Source: Dichotomocladium elegans
Lineage: Eukaryota; Mucoromycota; Mucoromycetes; Mucorales; Lichtheimiaceae
DNA: 64,000 bases
Direction: 5' to 3'
Assembly: GCA_025716815.1 (NCBI GenBank)
Contig: JAIXMN010000012.1
Location: 682,001-746,000 of the forward strand
The notes beneath the pieces were generated by a model. The model was not told where the DNA came from, searched no databases, and was given only the letters and a program-made list of their open reading frames with translations. Each line of letters opens with the position of its first letter. Within the stretch, counting starts at the first letter, position 1. Position numbers and translations under genes: made by a program. Shown here piece after piece: positions 46,587 to 58,966 of this stretch.

Positions 46587-46733
46587 CTCCAGTCTTGTGT
46601 GTATGTGCGCGCAAACTTGGTAAAAGGGGGGAGGGGAGGGTGGTAGTCTTTAGTTTGAGCGGACCCTTTTTATTTTTTTCTTTACGCTTTTCGCGCCGGT
46701 GCTGGTAAAAGTTACCTCTTTCTTCCCCCGACC
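46587..46733. promoter_or_regulatory. 147-base bidirectional promoter, CENP-L / WDR61
   Basis: Two divergent ATGs are separated by only 147 bases containing a G-rich run (46626-46640) and a T-rich tract (46666-46685). No canonical TATA for either side is obvious. Both transcripts must start within this stretch. Confidence 0.55.
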
Positions 46734-48179
46734 ATGGTGAGTTATTTCTGTCGACCAGTTCGATGCATCGAAGTGAATGATGTGATTGTTTTCTTACTTG
46801 CGTTTAGCCTATCAACTACATATCAACACTTGTGAAGGAAGAAGGTACCCACTTTCGCGCACGCCACGATCAATACTCAAACAGGGATTTCTAGCCCACG
46901 ATGACGAAATTTGGGGTGTTGCATGGTCTGGAAAGACAAGCACGATAGTGACTGGATCGCTTGACACCAAATTGAAGTGCTGGTATGTATATCGGCGTGA
47001 TCTCGAGAGCACATGCACACTTGCTCCCGCGAAGAGCAGGGAACAACACCAACAAACAAAAAAATGGAGGGACTGACAAATGGATACCCTATACACACAT
47101 ACATCATGACGAACGACCAGGGACGCGACAACAGGCGAGCTCAAATGTGAGATGTCAGAACATGCGTTAGGAGTACTTTCTGTTGATACACACGGTTCAA
47201 GTATGCTCATAGCGAAATGCATGGCAGAGGAACATAGCCAGAATTTTAATTAACGAGTGATATTCCCGCAGGAGCGCTTTCTGCTTCCATAGACGGAACA
47301 ATGATCGTATGGGACCTTGAGAATAACGGTGCGGTTGTGAAAATTATCGAGTCGAAGCCAGGCGAGTCCTGGACAGCATGCTTCAGCCCTGATGGCGAGT
47401 CGATTGTGACAGGATCACAAAGTGGGCATGTGTCAATCTTCAATATTGCCAGTGGGGAGAAGACCTCTGACTTCGAAGCAAAGAAGTATGTCATGTCTGT
47501 GGCCTTTGTAAGTCATGATCGTCTGGGCCTAAGAAAGAGAGAGACATGTGGATTGAATTGCGTCAATAGAGTCCGGACGGCAAATATATTGCAGCAGGTG
47601 CAGAGGATGGGCGCATCTATGTGTTTGACACGAGTACCAATCAACTGGCACACACATTTTCAGGTAAAAAAAAATATGCAGGCAGTCGAAGGGTGGAAAC
47701 AGGGTTGACGAGAGCTCACATGTTTCTGGCGTCCTACCAGATCATGGTATGGCTGTTCGCACCCTTGATTTTGCTTCGGACAGCCGCACACTGATCAGCG
47801 GTAGCGATGATGGAAATATCCATGTGTATGACGTTGTGCATGGTCAATTGGCGTCCATTCTGAGCAGCCACGATAGCTGGGTTTTGTCTGTGGCTGTCAA
47901 CCCTGATATTAGCAAACAGCAGGTGGCAAGCGCCTCAGCCGACGGCAAGATCAAAGTGTGGGACCTTGGCACACGATCTGTGATCGAGACTCACGAGGGC
48001 TGCGAGGGCGAAGTACGTCTTGAAATCAGCATAATGGAGTCGACCCATCACTTATTATTTTTTATTCTTTTTTTTTTTGTTAGGTATGGAGTATTGCTTG
48101 GAATCCAGAGGGGACCAAGCTAGTTGCAGCTGCTGCCGATCGTAAGCTACGATGGTATGCCAGCAGTGGTTCATCATGA
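46734..48179 (+). CDS. WDR61: WD40 protein WDR61/SKI8
   Basis: Eight exons: 46734-46736, 46808-46844, 46895-46982, 47121-47200, 47272-47507, 47570-47663, 47741-48012, 48084-48179 (301 aa; human WDR61 is 305). Seven WD repeats are visible: AHDDEIWGVAW, EHALGVLSVD, GESWTACFSPDG, YVMSVAFSPDG, HGMAVRTLDF, HDSWVLSVAVN and GEVWSIAWNPEG, with repeat ends such as IVWDL, VYDV and VWDLG. Ski8/WDR61 is shared by the cytosolic SKI complex (3'-5' mRNA decay with the exosome) and, in many eukaryotes, the nuclear PAF1 complex. The first exon is the ATG alone: the donor GTGAGT follows it directly, and exon 2 has no ATG in frame before the WD repeats. The exon 4/5 junction (TCA-A/GA) is the least certain. Confidence 0.9.
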
Positions 48180-48271
48180 GCAGATGATAGTAAATAAAAG
48201 AGATCAATACCGCCCCCATTCGAAGTTTTCTTTTATTATCCTTGACCATCTATGCAATATTTTTGGTTGAT

Positions 48272-51200
48272 TCACATACGCAGCTGGATCTTCAATTTGT
48301 CTGCCTCATCCGTTTCATTGGCCCAGTCCATCGAATTTTCAGTGCCGATCTCTTGCTGTTCTTGCGAACCGGGTTCGATCATCGTTTGGTCTTTATCCAG
48401 CAAGCAGATGGTCATCTGGTGCGTTTCGGTATTCTGAGTGACGTGAAGGTGAGTTGTGTTCTCTTTATACGTGTGTATGCTCTGTTGACTCACAAAGTTC
48501 ACCCGGTAGAGATGCTCGTCTAGCCCCACCATATCTTCAACCTTTCGGCGATAGTCTGCTACTACAGTCGTTGTCATTTCCAGAGATTGATTCTCCCTGA
48601 AAATGTCAACGAGTTCAACACATTTTTCGTCCATCGTAATTTGCTGGATCTGTAAAGCTGTTCATCAGTACGCTGGGGCCTGTATTGGCTCTTACCATGA
48701 TTCCCTCCTCCTCCTCCTCCTCAGCCCCTCTCACAATTTTTACCTGTTTGACGATCGCGTGGATCAGCTTATCCACTGTAAAGAGGACGTAGGCTTCGGT
48801 CACAAAAAGGTATCGTATTTTCTCCTCGAACATGGGGGGCTCAAGCTCTCCATCGAAAAAACGATCAATAAGATCCAAAAGCGCATTATAACACCCGCTG
48901 GAGATGTCGATATCTATATAAACAAGGTATCAGCTTCCATTGCCACAAAGCGCAAAGGGAAATCGGTCTACCATCAAAGCGATCCGTGTACAGCTTGAGC
49001 TCGATGGCCACCTTATTCGTCTTCTTTCCCTTGTGCGGATCCGCTTGCATCTCAGCATCAAGTTGCTTCATGCGATGCAACCGCTCATATAACATCTTTG
49101 ATTGAGCCGGTTAGCAAAACATAATACCTCAATGCATCGATGTCGGTAGATTTACCTGATACAATCGGAAGAAACTGTAGAATGCAGTGTTACAGAAAAA
49201 ATCGTGCGTAGTACGTTTAAGATGAGCAAGGGATGTATCCGCAGCAGTAGCAAATAGTCTATCTCCTTTCTGAAGAGAATTGTATGTACCCGCCGTTTGC
49301 TGTCCGTCATCCATCGCTGTGGATATGCAGGCGTCCTTCTGCTCGTTACCAGATTCACCAACTATACCCTTGTCGTCTCCTGGTATCTCTTCGTTCTTTA
49401 TCTGCTTCTCTGCACCGTTACTGTGTGAACCGTTGTCTTCGTATGGCGCTGACAAGGTAGACTGGTCGAGGCTCGCCAAAGATGGCCCTGGACGATTGAA
49501 AATTCCATTGTCATCAGTGAGTATCGTGTTGTGAGTTTTGGTCAAGACATTGCGCAATAAATCAGGAGCGCTCTCGTTTTCTTCGGCGTGAGACCGGGAA
49601 CTCCTCCTGAGCGAGCCTATGGAAGGGGATCGGCTGCGTTCGGACGGTGACTGTCCTGAATCAGCTTCAGAATCATCTTCGGTGTTCATCGATCGAAAAT
49701 CATCGTCTCCTTCCATGGTTCGATCATCTTCTCCTTCTTCTGACTCAAGATCCAGACCTTCTGGAACGACCCCATCAAGTTGAAAGAAAAGTGGTATATA
49801 TATCCGGATAAACGAACGGATCTTGGTGCGATCATTGCAGCTGAAACCATTTTGCTTCTCAATATACGAGTAGATTATCCGCGTGATATCCTTGAACACG
49901 GCAGGGTCAGCGAAGGGATATGTAAGTGGGTAATTGGTGACCTCGTTCTCTCTACACTTCGCCTCTTCGCTTAGAGCCTCAATTTCGGCCACAAGCGTCT
50001 TCACTGCAATAGACTTTCTCTCGTTGCTCTTGAACGTCAGACCCTGGTAGTCCAAGGAGCGGTAAAAGTTCTTGGCATCCGTCTCTCTCCAGATCTTATT
50101 CCATTCAGACTTTTTATGACGTTGGGCATTAGTTTCAGTATGTGCATGCTATTTTCCTCTCACCTGAGCTTTTCGCCATTCCTCATCTTTTTGAGACAGT
50201 CGTTTGAGGAGAACGGGTACTACTCGCGCCGGGTTGTTGTATAACATCTCGATCACCTCCTGCCCCCGCTCTACATCGTATACTTTTTTGATGATACGCT
50301 CGTATATAGTGACTGACTGTCCTCCAAGCCCCGGCTCTAATCGGAATTGACTCTTGTCTTCGGGAGACATGGTCTCCAATTTTTTAGCAATTGGCTCGAG
50401 GAGAGCCAGCGTGTTCAGGTTGGCATCGATATTGAGATCATAGTCATATCTACACCATTGTCCTATAAACCATCCTGTATGCTAATAGCCGCTGGAACTA
50501 ACATTCTCTTACCTTTCTTCCTCGCATCGATGCATCGCCTCTTCATATTGATTCTTTTTTGATGCAACAAATCCGCTATCTTCACTTGCCCAGATAGGGT
50601 GCGAAACATATTCATCGTTCAGTACTTCCCAGCAGAGCTGATCTCTGCCCGAGCATGGTTGGTTTTGCCACTAGCAAAATGCCAAAGATTAATATTCGAT
50701 GAAGAGAGAAAGGCGAACCAGAATTGGCAGACACCATTTGCATTTTACCTCAGTTGAGACGCGGCGATAGCTTGGACTGCTTTGAACAATTTCGCATTGG
50801 TTCAGATCTGGTTTTGGTATCATGACCGCTGGCCGTACAATTGCTTGATCCTTCAGATCAATTTCCGCTGCGGTCTTGAACCAATCGAATAGGTCTCTAT
50901 CATTAGCCAAGAAACCTTCCACTTGCTTCATCAACTCGCTTGTATCAATGATTTGCTGTGTAAATAAATTTAACGTCTTCAGAAACTCCTCATAGGATGG
51001 TTTGTTCCCGATGTGTTTTCGGATCTGGTCAAACAGTTCGACCTCTTCAGCAGATATGATCATTTGGGGCGGCTCATAATATGACGAAGCCGGGTATCCA
51101 GCAATCATGTCTCCTTCGGATCTCTGTCCTTTGGTTCTTTTGATCTGAGCCAAACCATCTGTTAATCTATCGGGGTAAAGAACCCATGTGCAGGCATATA

Positions 51201-53222
51201 TAATCATGTATTTACTTACAGTGCCACGCTTTCGCTTACTTGGTGGTAGAAAGTTCGTGGCTTGCGGCGCTGTGCTATAGCCTGGTTTTGAAAGCTTACC
51301 CATGTGACCCATGTGTCGGTCTTCCGCAAAATCTTGAGCGGGCTGCTCTGTAATTTCGGGTAGAAACTGCTTAAATTCGTGTAACAGGTCCGGCGCATTG
51401 TTGAAGAGGTATTGCACGTGACTATAGACCTGAAAACACAAGTGTCAATCAAGTGTCTTTTTTTTTTAGAAATTGATCAAAAATGCCTTTACCTCTTGAA
51501 TTGGCTTCCTTTCCTTTTGGTATGTTTGCAAGATTTCCAGGAACTGTTTATAGGTATCCGGGTCATTTGCATATCGGTTCTATAGCATAATGTATGGGTT
51601 ACGTTTGACTGTGGTGATGTGAGCGAAAAGAGCGTGCATACCTTGATTTTGTTAACATAACTTATAGCGTGATTAAATTCAACAGGGGTACGGCGGGTGT
51701 TAATGTTGTTGTTGTTGTTATTGCTGTGGTTGTTGGAGGTTCCGATCGGTTGGGACATATCTTGATGCCTTTGCATCAGTCCTATTGACTGGGGTCGGTT
51801 GGATCCTGACGGATATGAGGACGCCAGACTCGCGGAGTGCAAAGAATGAGAGGACATGGGTGGTGCCAGTGATGATACGGGCTGGAGTGGGGACGCCATC
51901 GATGGATGCGGAGCCACGTGACCGTATGCGGGTTGATAATACGCGCCATTGACAGGTTGCGGCTGTGCTTTTGGAAAACTTCCTGAGCCGCCAACCGTGG
52001 TAGTACCATGCGATATAGGCTTTTCATGCTCATTTCTTCCCAAGCATTGAGATACCATTCCCTTATTTCCAGCTGTTTCCGAGAAGCGTGATGTTCTTGT
52101 CACGGTGATACCAGTCGGCGTAGTGACCCTAATCAGGTCTGGTTCATTTGGATCAAGAGAACAATCGATTCGGTATCCCGGAGGCAGGAAGGTGTTAAAA
52201 CCGGATATTAGGTCGGGATGGCCGGTAAACAGACGAGACACCCGCTCAATAACGCCAGGCGTATGTATTCTATATAGATATATAGATGGAAAGAAAAGGT
52301 GGAAAGATGAAGCAGTAAATACTCAATTTCTGAAGATCGGCACGCATGATAGAACGAGAGCGGACTTACGCTTGACTCTTGAAGTCTTTCATGATATCCA
52401 GGAATTGGTTATACACGTCCGGACGTGCTGAAAATTGGATCTTGACTCGATCAAGATAGCTAAGCGCGTCTTTCACATTGAGTGGTCGATAATTTATAGG
52501 GCCGTTCATATTGGTGGGGGTGCCCGCACCATTGCTGCTACTGCTGCTGGTGCTACTATTACTACCATTGCTATTAATTTTGGTATTGGGATGGCTGTTG
52601 TTATGGCTCGTTGGGGTAGTTGTTGTTTTCTGAGTAGATCTAGAAAGTGACGGAGTTGATTGCGTTGAAGGTTGAGATGTAAGCGATGACGAAAGAGGGG
52701 CGGGTGATTGCTTTGACGAGGTGGGTGCGAGGTCACCGAATGAACCGAGGAGAGGCGCATTTCGAGAAGGTGTGGGGGTTGAAGCCGATTTTCTGCTTCC
52801 AATCATACTAGTCCTATTAGCGTCTGCTGGTTCTGTCAATGTTGCTTGTGAAGGGTGATTGGTCATTCCTTGACCTGATGCCTGAGAGGAAGAGTAAGCA
52901 GGTGGCCCCGACGCTACAGTTGGTTTCTGCGACAAGGCTGGACCTTGATATGGGATCTCAGTGAGCATATGAGGAGCTAATGAGCGTGATGTCGCTATAG
53001 AAGGTTGTCGTGCACTGGGTTCTGCGGTAGTCGGCTGTGAGAGCGACTGAGCGAAAGAGGCATGTTGTGAAAGAGGAGGTGCGGACGAAGAGAGTGTTGC
53101 CGGTGATAGAGACGAAGTATTTGAAGTGCGCCTACCCATTGTTATTTAGCCCATTTTCTGATATATATAATACAGGGAACATACCGAGTGCTTGGCAGTT
53201 GGGACTGAATGGGCGACGACAT
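48272..53222 (-). CDS. SIN3: SIN3 transcriptional co-repressor scaffold
   Basis: Thirteen exons: 53222-53185, 53131-52370, 52269-51642, 51579-51493, 51429-51220, 51144-50749, 50670-50513, 50449-50164, 50109-49156, 49095-48972, 48913-48744, 48649-48494, 48433-48272 (1376 aa). Ser/Thr/Pro-rich N-terminus; PAH1 from about 231 ([13 protein letters not shown] ... [16 protein letters not shown]), PAH2 about 464-530 ([20 protein letters not shown] ... [12 protein letters not shown]), PAH3 about 610-670 ([15 protein letters not shown]). The HDAC-interaction region follows ([35 protein letters not shown]), then a C-terminal domain ([19 protein letters not shown]). SIN3 carries Rpd3-type deacetylase to promoters. 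The last intron (48493-48434, 60 nt) is open in frame; it is called an intron from its GTGAGT/CACTCAG signals and because LYRVNF-NTETHQ fits the family. WDR61 converges, with 92 bases between stops. Confidence 0.94.
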
Positions 53223-53771
53223 TATAGTAGAGAATAACCAGGAGGAAGAGAAGTGGAGTGTTCTTTCGCTTAAGTCGGACTTTCCTTCACTTGCGACAGA
53301 GAGAGAGAGAGAGAGGGAGCGAGCGCTCGATGCCTTGCTTGGCGGAGCTGCTGTCTTTCAATCAAAGCCGTGCCTGAACACACGGATCGTCCGCCTTCAC
53401 ATCCAAACAACCCCTCACCGACAGTTGATAAGGAGAATATCTGCCTTTGGCGCATCTGCAGCAGAAGCATCATGTTCCTCCTTTCTGCCTTTTATGCCAC
53501 GCTAATTCTATTCTAGTGGATGCAACTTGCATTTACTTACATGCTGGCAGAAATAACGAGATTTAAAGAAGACCTGTCCCCCATTCCACGATTTTGCCTT
53601 GATACTGGGACCCTTATTTTCAGCATGAATATTCGAATAGATGGCTCACTTTGATCATCCATGGCTCTATTAAAGCTGTTTCCCGTCTTATAAATGGGGA
53701 ACTGTGCATACGGCATTTCTGTGTAACAAGGCATCCTTTTCTTTTTTTTCTCCTTCTCAGCCTTCTGGAAA
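53223..53771. promoter_or_regulatory. divergent promoter region, SIN3 / PNG1
   Basis: 549 bases between divergent ATGs, with a GA run (53300-53315) and a pyrimidine tract just before the PNG1 ATG. The short frames here are without motifs. Confidence 0.5.
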
Positions 53772-56349
53772 ATGGACCCGGACGAAATTAACGCTATCGC
53801 GTCCAGACTCACAGCGCAATGGCTTCAAATGCGACAGCTTCCGTCTGCCTCAGCTAGCACTAATGGGGGCAATGTCGAAGATTTGTCATTGCTTGGATCT
53901 ATAGCTCAATTCTTCAACATGGGTAGTCCTAGCGTTGGGACAGAGAACAAGTTTTTCACAGAACTTCGGAGGTACGGTGAGCGTGTGCTCAAGTACGAGG
54001 ACCAAAAATTACTGGTAGGGCTTTTGTCGCTATAAACCGGTGCAAATCAATGGGAGGGGAAGTAGCAACCTCATGTCTACGTGTATAGGATAAGGCTCTC
54101 GAGTATATCCCTGTCCACAGACTTTATGAGGAGGCGGGAGATATCGTTGATAATGATCCTGAAGAGTCGCTAGAAGATCAAGTCATCGTTCGCCTTATGC
54201 ACTGGTTCAAGCATGAGTTCTTCACTTGGGTGACCCTTCCACCGTGTGACTATTGTGGGGTAAGAGACAACGGGATGGAAGAAGGGCGAGAGAGGAATAC
54301 GGCAGTATAGAGACAAACACAGATTGCAGTCAGAAAATGTCGAAGAACTAGGCAGAGGTGAGCCTACAGAAGACGACATAAAATGGGGCGCGCGGTTTGT
54401 TGAGACGTATCGTTGTCTTGTTTGTCGCAATATCACGCGGTTCCCTCGTTACAAGTAATGCTATGCTCTTCTATTTGCGTGCTTCGTCGATTTCTCCTCT
54501 AAAATAATCTTGCAGTGATTGTTGGAAGCTCTTGGAGACTCGGAGAGGCCGATGTGGCGAATGGGCAAACGTAAGTCTAGTATGCGAAAAGCAAAGAAAA
54601 ACAAATGCTCAGAAGAGAATAGGTCTTTACTCTCTGCTGTCGAGCGGTGGGAACAGAGGCTCGGCTTGTGTACGATAAAACTGGTAACACATGGCTAATG
54701 AGACAAGCAGTTAATGCAGATAATTTGTTTAATGGACTGCGCCCAGATCACGTTTGGACCGAGATCTATTCAGAAGCAAAGGAACGATGGATACATTGTG
54801 ACTCTGGAGAAGAAGCTTGGGATCAAGTAAGAGGCCGTGTGAAATCACGAAGCTGCGATATCTCCCTGTTAACATCGTCAACACACTTAGCCATTGCTTT
54901 ACAGCGAAGGATGGGGAAAGAAACTTAACTATGTCATTGCTTTCAGTGCAGTGGAAGCATACGATGTGACCAAGAGGTACACTCGACACTGGTCTGATGT
55001 GCTGAAGCGCCGCACACTTGCTCGCGAAGAAAAACTCCGAGAGGTAAAAGCTCAGAAGGCCTTTTTTTCTCAAAATACAGACGATATGCATGAGCATCAT
55101 TAGTTTCTCGATGGCCTCACTCAAGAACGACAAAGGGACCTGGATGAGAAACGTAAAGAGATTTTAAATGAGCGCAGAAAGCGGGAGGAGAAAGAGTTAG
55201 ACCATGCTGTGAACCGCAAACACGTTAGCGAGAAGGAATTGGCCGGACGGAAAACAGGTAGAAAGAATTATGCATACGCATAGAAAGATGATTCATCTTA
55301 GTAAGGCGCATTTCAGGATCGATTGAATGGCGAAGGGCTCGCGGAGAAGATACCGGGAGAATTGACAGGATGTTGGCAAATTACAAACAGAGTAGGTTTC
55401 TTGAAGCTTTCCAGAAGAAACCAAAACTCAGGATGAGATATCTCCCACCAACTCCTTGTAGATAATATACATCTAGATGACTACTGCACTTTGGGATCTG
55501 CTTCGGTGCGCGCGAATGCGTTACTTCTAACACCGGCTGATCCTGACCAGGTTGGGGCTATTTACTGCAAAGAACCAATCGATCTTCAACAGGCACAAGC
55601 GCTCCAGGTGGAATTTGCGTTCCGAATCTGTAATAAACAAGGTGGACCAGCTTACGACGGTGCTGATGGATTTGCATTGATCATTCAGGCAAACGGCCCA
55701 GATGCTATTGGTCAAGGTCAACTAGAGGATATTGTTAGAAAGATTCTGATGTGCTGACTTTATTTGAGTAGGTGGATGTGAGCTCGGTTATGGCGGAATC
55801 AGCAATAGGTATTTCGCCGGAGAAAGAATGAAGAACGTGTACTACAGGTCATTAACACTTCATCCGGTGGGCGTAGTGTTGCTATTGAGTTCGATACTTA
55901 CAAAAGGTAGAAAAGCGATGACCGCTTCTTCTTGCGTTGGCTGACATGCTTTTATGATGTGCTCAAAAAGCGCAGATCGGTGTGACGATCCTTCAGCAAA
56001 CCATATCAGCATTCATGCGGTGATGCCTCCGAAACCAAATTCGGCACATCAAAGGAACTCACTTGGACACACCTCAAGAATTCCTCAGATGAATAGCGGA
56101 CAGTGGATATATGCGCGTATTAGGTTGTTTCTTTCGCGAGGCTTAGTTGAGGTCTCCCTCAAAGAGAACGAGCAAGAGGATGACTACACTCCTGTGCTTG
56201 CTAAGGAGGATGTGAGACTTCTCGACTATCTTGGCAACAGCAGCAAAGCTTGGGTTGGCTTCACAGCAAGCACAGGCGGTCTTGCACAAACCCACGAGAT
56301 CCAATGGAAGCAATTGGGAATTTATATGTCGAGGATGGATGAAGCATAA
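53772..56349 (+). CDS. PNG1: cytosolic peptide:N-glycanase fused to an L-type lectin domain
   Basis: Thirteen exons: 53772-54014, 54089-54259, 54330-54454, 54516-54570, 54623-54683, 54747-54826, 54891-55043, 55104-55257, 55317-55391, 55462-55716, 55772-55808, 55877-55906, 55971-56349 (605 aa). The transglutaminase-fold core has zinc pairs CDYC and CLVC and the triad Cys193 (GRCGEWAN), His220 (DHVWTE) and Asp237 (IHCDSGE), spaced 27 and 17 as in yeast Png1. It removes N-glycans from misfolded ERAD substrates. After a charged helical linker, residues about 373-605 form a legume/L-type lectin-like domain: [45 protein letters not shown]. Intron 54684-54746 (63 nt) is open in frame but removing it restores the catalytic spacing. 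The junction between enzyme and lectin (55391/55462) closes in phase with good GT/AG. Confidence 0.92.
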
Positions 56350-57544
56350 TTATAGCCATGACGTCTTTGCGCGTAGTAGTTAATAAAGTCTCATGAATGA
56401 AAAGAACGGAAGGCCCTGAATGTCTTTTCTGTCTATCGGTCAAGTATTTTTATTTGACACTCTCGCTGTACCTTAAAAAAAAAACGAGGGCAGAAATTCC
56501 GCTTCCAGAACCTTAGTGTCAATTTTTAGCACGGATACTAAACAACTAAGCACTAGATGAAACAAATTTACCAACGCACTCAGCTCGACTATTTATACAC
56601 AAATAAGCCTCTTCATTAACACTTGACCAATCCCAGGCTGATCCATTTCTACGCTTAGCTTAACCAGAAAAAAAAACTCGCCTCATTCAGCAATTACTAG
56701 GGAATTAATTATTATTGCTGGGATGGTAACACATCATATCATACCAACCCCTTGCTAAAATAAACAATGACCATGGGTCAGATGTATCGATACCTGGTAC
56801 TTTTACAACACATGACATGCCAACTATTCCCTATGTAAATAATAGACATATCAAGGTTATCGGCCAAGTCGTCTGAGCCACCACCAAGTTCACCTTTTAA
56901 ACAACGGTATACATACACCCGATAAACGTTGCGTTCAAACCAGGGAAGCGGAGCTTTTTCTGTAGAACAAAGAATATGATCGGCGCTTCATGCTAAAAAT
57001 GGCAGAAAGGGAAAAAAGTGAAAAGAATGGGATCTACATTGGCCGATTCATGACGCAAACGTGGAGCGTCTGTGTGGTGCGTAGATAAATACAACAAATA
57101 ATAGCCGAAATTACTGCCAACTGGTATGTGTTTATCGCGAGGGATGATCCGGTTGAGAATTTCCGTGTCGGCCGGCATGGGCTGGTAACTGCTGAAGAAG
57201 TCGACTGCAGTTCGGTTTCGAACGGTATGTGTTCCTCGGACGAGGTTTCCCGCGTTGAATGCGATGTGTGTGTAGTGTGCGAGAGGAAGGACTTGGCAAC
57301 ATGTGTGAGTGGGTTAATTACAGGACATTGGACACGTTGTGCAAGATGATAAAATTAGCTTATCCAGATTGGTCAAGGGCTTGCACAAAAGGGATCGACG
57401 AGAGAGCGGGACATAATCCCTTCTGGGCCTGAATCCGGCTTTGGGCTGTCTTGGCTCGTCTGTGCGACTGCACCCATTTAAATAGCAACAGTTGGTTCTC
57501 CCGTTTTTCTTCGACACTTTCTCTTTCTCGCTCAACCTCGTATT
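56350..57544. other. intergenic, GMPP promoter at right end
   Basis: AT-rich DNA without a supported gene. Just before 57545 are CATTTAAATAG (57475-57485) and a pyrimidine-rich leader (57497-57535), a likely strong core promoter for the GDP-mannose pyrophosphorylase gene. Confidence 0.5.
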
Positions 57545-58966
57545 ATGAAGGCCCTTATTCTCGTCGGTGGTACGTGCATCAATCGCCCCTTCCTCCCTTC
57601 TGCTCCCTCCTCTGGGTCATTCCCTCCCGCTTTTGGACGTGCCCTCTAACGCGTACCTTGCCGTCTTTTATAGGCTTTGGCACTCGCCTTCGACCTCTTA
57701 CGCTCACTCTTCCCAAACCCCTCGTCGAGTTTGCCAACAAGCCGATGATACTTCATCAGATTGAGCATCTGGCCAAGGTGAGTTCTCAGACATGCCCAAT
57801 TCCATTTCCCTCGCCATTGCCTTTGCATTACCCACTTGTATACTCACACTTCCGTAGGCTGGTGTCACCGATATTGTATTGGCAGTAAACTATCGCCCTG
57901 AGATCATGGTCCGGGTCCTCAAGGAATATGAAGAGATCTATAATGTCAAGATCACCTTTTCCGTTGAAACGGAACCCTTGGGTACTGCAGGTCCCTTGGC
58001 CCTCGCTCGCGAGATCCTCGGCAAGGACGATAGCCCGTTCTTCGTGCTCAACAGTGATATCATTTGCGATTATCCTTTTGAACAACTCAGAGATTTCCAC
58101 ATGAGCCACGGTTGCGAGGGTACCATTGTTGTTACCAAAGTGGATGATCCGTCCAAGTACGGCGTTATTGTCAACCGCACCCACTCGACTCAGATCGAAC
58201 GTTTTGTTGAGAAGCCCAAAGAATTTATCAGCAACAAGATCAACGCCGGTATCTATATTTTGAGCCCAAAGGTTCTGGACCGCATCGAGGTAAGCTTTGT
58301 TTTCCCCCCAACGAAAGGTGGTGCCAGAACTAACTTAGTTATCCTTCATTATATAGCTGAAGCCGACCTCGATCGAGAAGGAGGTGTTCCCTTTTGTGGC
58401 TCAGGACGGCCAGCTGCACACCTTTGACTTGGAGGGTTTCTGGATGGACGTGGGCCAACCCAAGGACTTTTTGACTGGCACTTGTCTCTATCTTAGTCAT
58501 CTTGCCAAGAATAAGCCTGAGGAACTTGCTAATCCTACTCTGGATTACATCCACAAAGGCAATGTCATGGTCCATCACACCGCCAAGATCGGCAAAGGCT
58601 GCCGAATCGGTCCCAACGTTGTCATTGGTCCGAATGTCGTCATCGGAGACGGAGTCCGACTGCAGCGCTGCGTTGTCCTGGATAGTGCAAAGATCAAGGA
58701 CTATGCCTGGGTTCAGTCAAGCATTATTGGTTGGCACTCCTCTGTTGGTCGCTGGGTAGGTTTTGCGCATAACTCAAAGGCGAGCTAGGAAACTCGGCAG
58801 GTTCTAATTGTCTTGCTTTCATCTCAATCTATAGTCACGATTGGAAGGCTGCTCTGTCTTGGGCGACGATGTGACAATCAAAGATGAGATTTACGTCAAT
58901 GGCGGCTCTATTCTGCCACACAAATCGATCGCATCGAATATCACCGAACCCCAAATCATCATGTAA
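57545..58966 (+). CDS. PSA1: mannose-1-phosphate guanylyltransferase (GDP-mannose pyrophosphorylase)
   Basis: Five exons: 57545-57569, 57674-57777, 57858-58289, 58357-58755, 58835-58966 (363 aa; yeast Psa1 361). It converts mannose-1-phosphate plus GTP to GDP-mannose and PPi, feeding N-glycans, O-mannosylation, GPI anchors and wall mannan. The nucleotidyltransferase signature [11 protein letters not shown] spans the first intron. [33 protein letters not shown] and [12 protein letters not shown] follow. The C-terminal hexapeptide/left-handed beta-helix has [17 protein letters not shown]. The protein ends in EPQIIM, the conserved C-terminus of the family. Exon 1 codes only eight residues plus one base. 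Confidence 0.97.
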
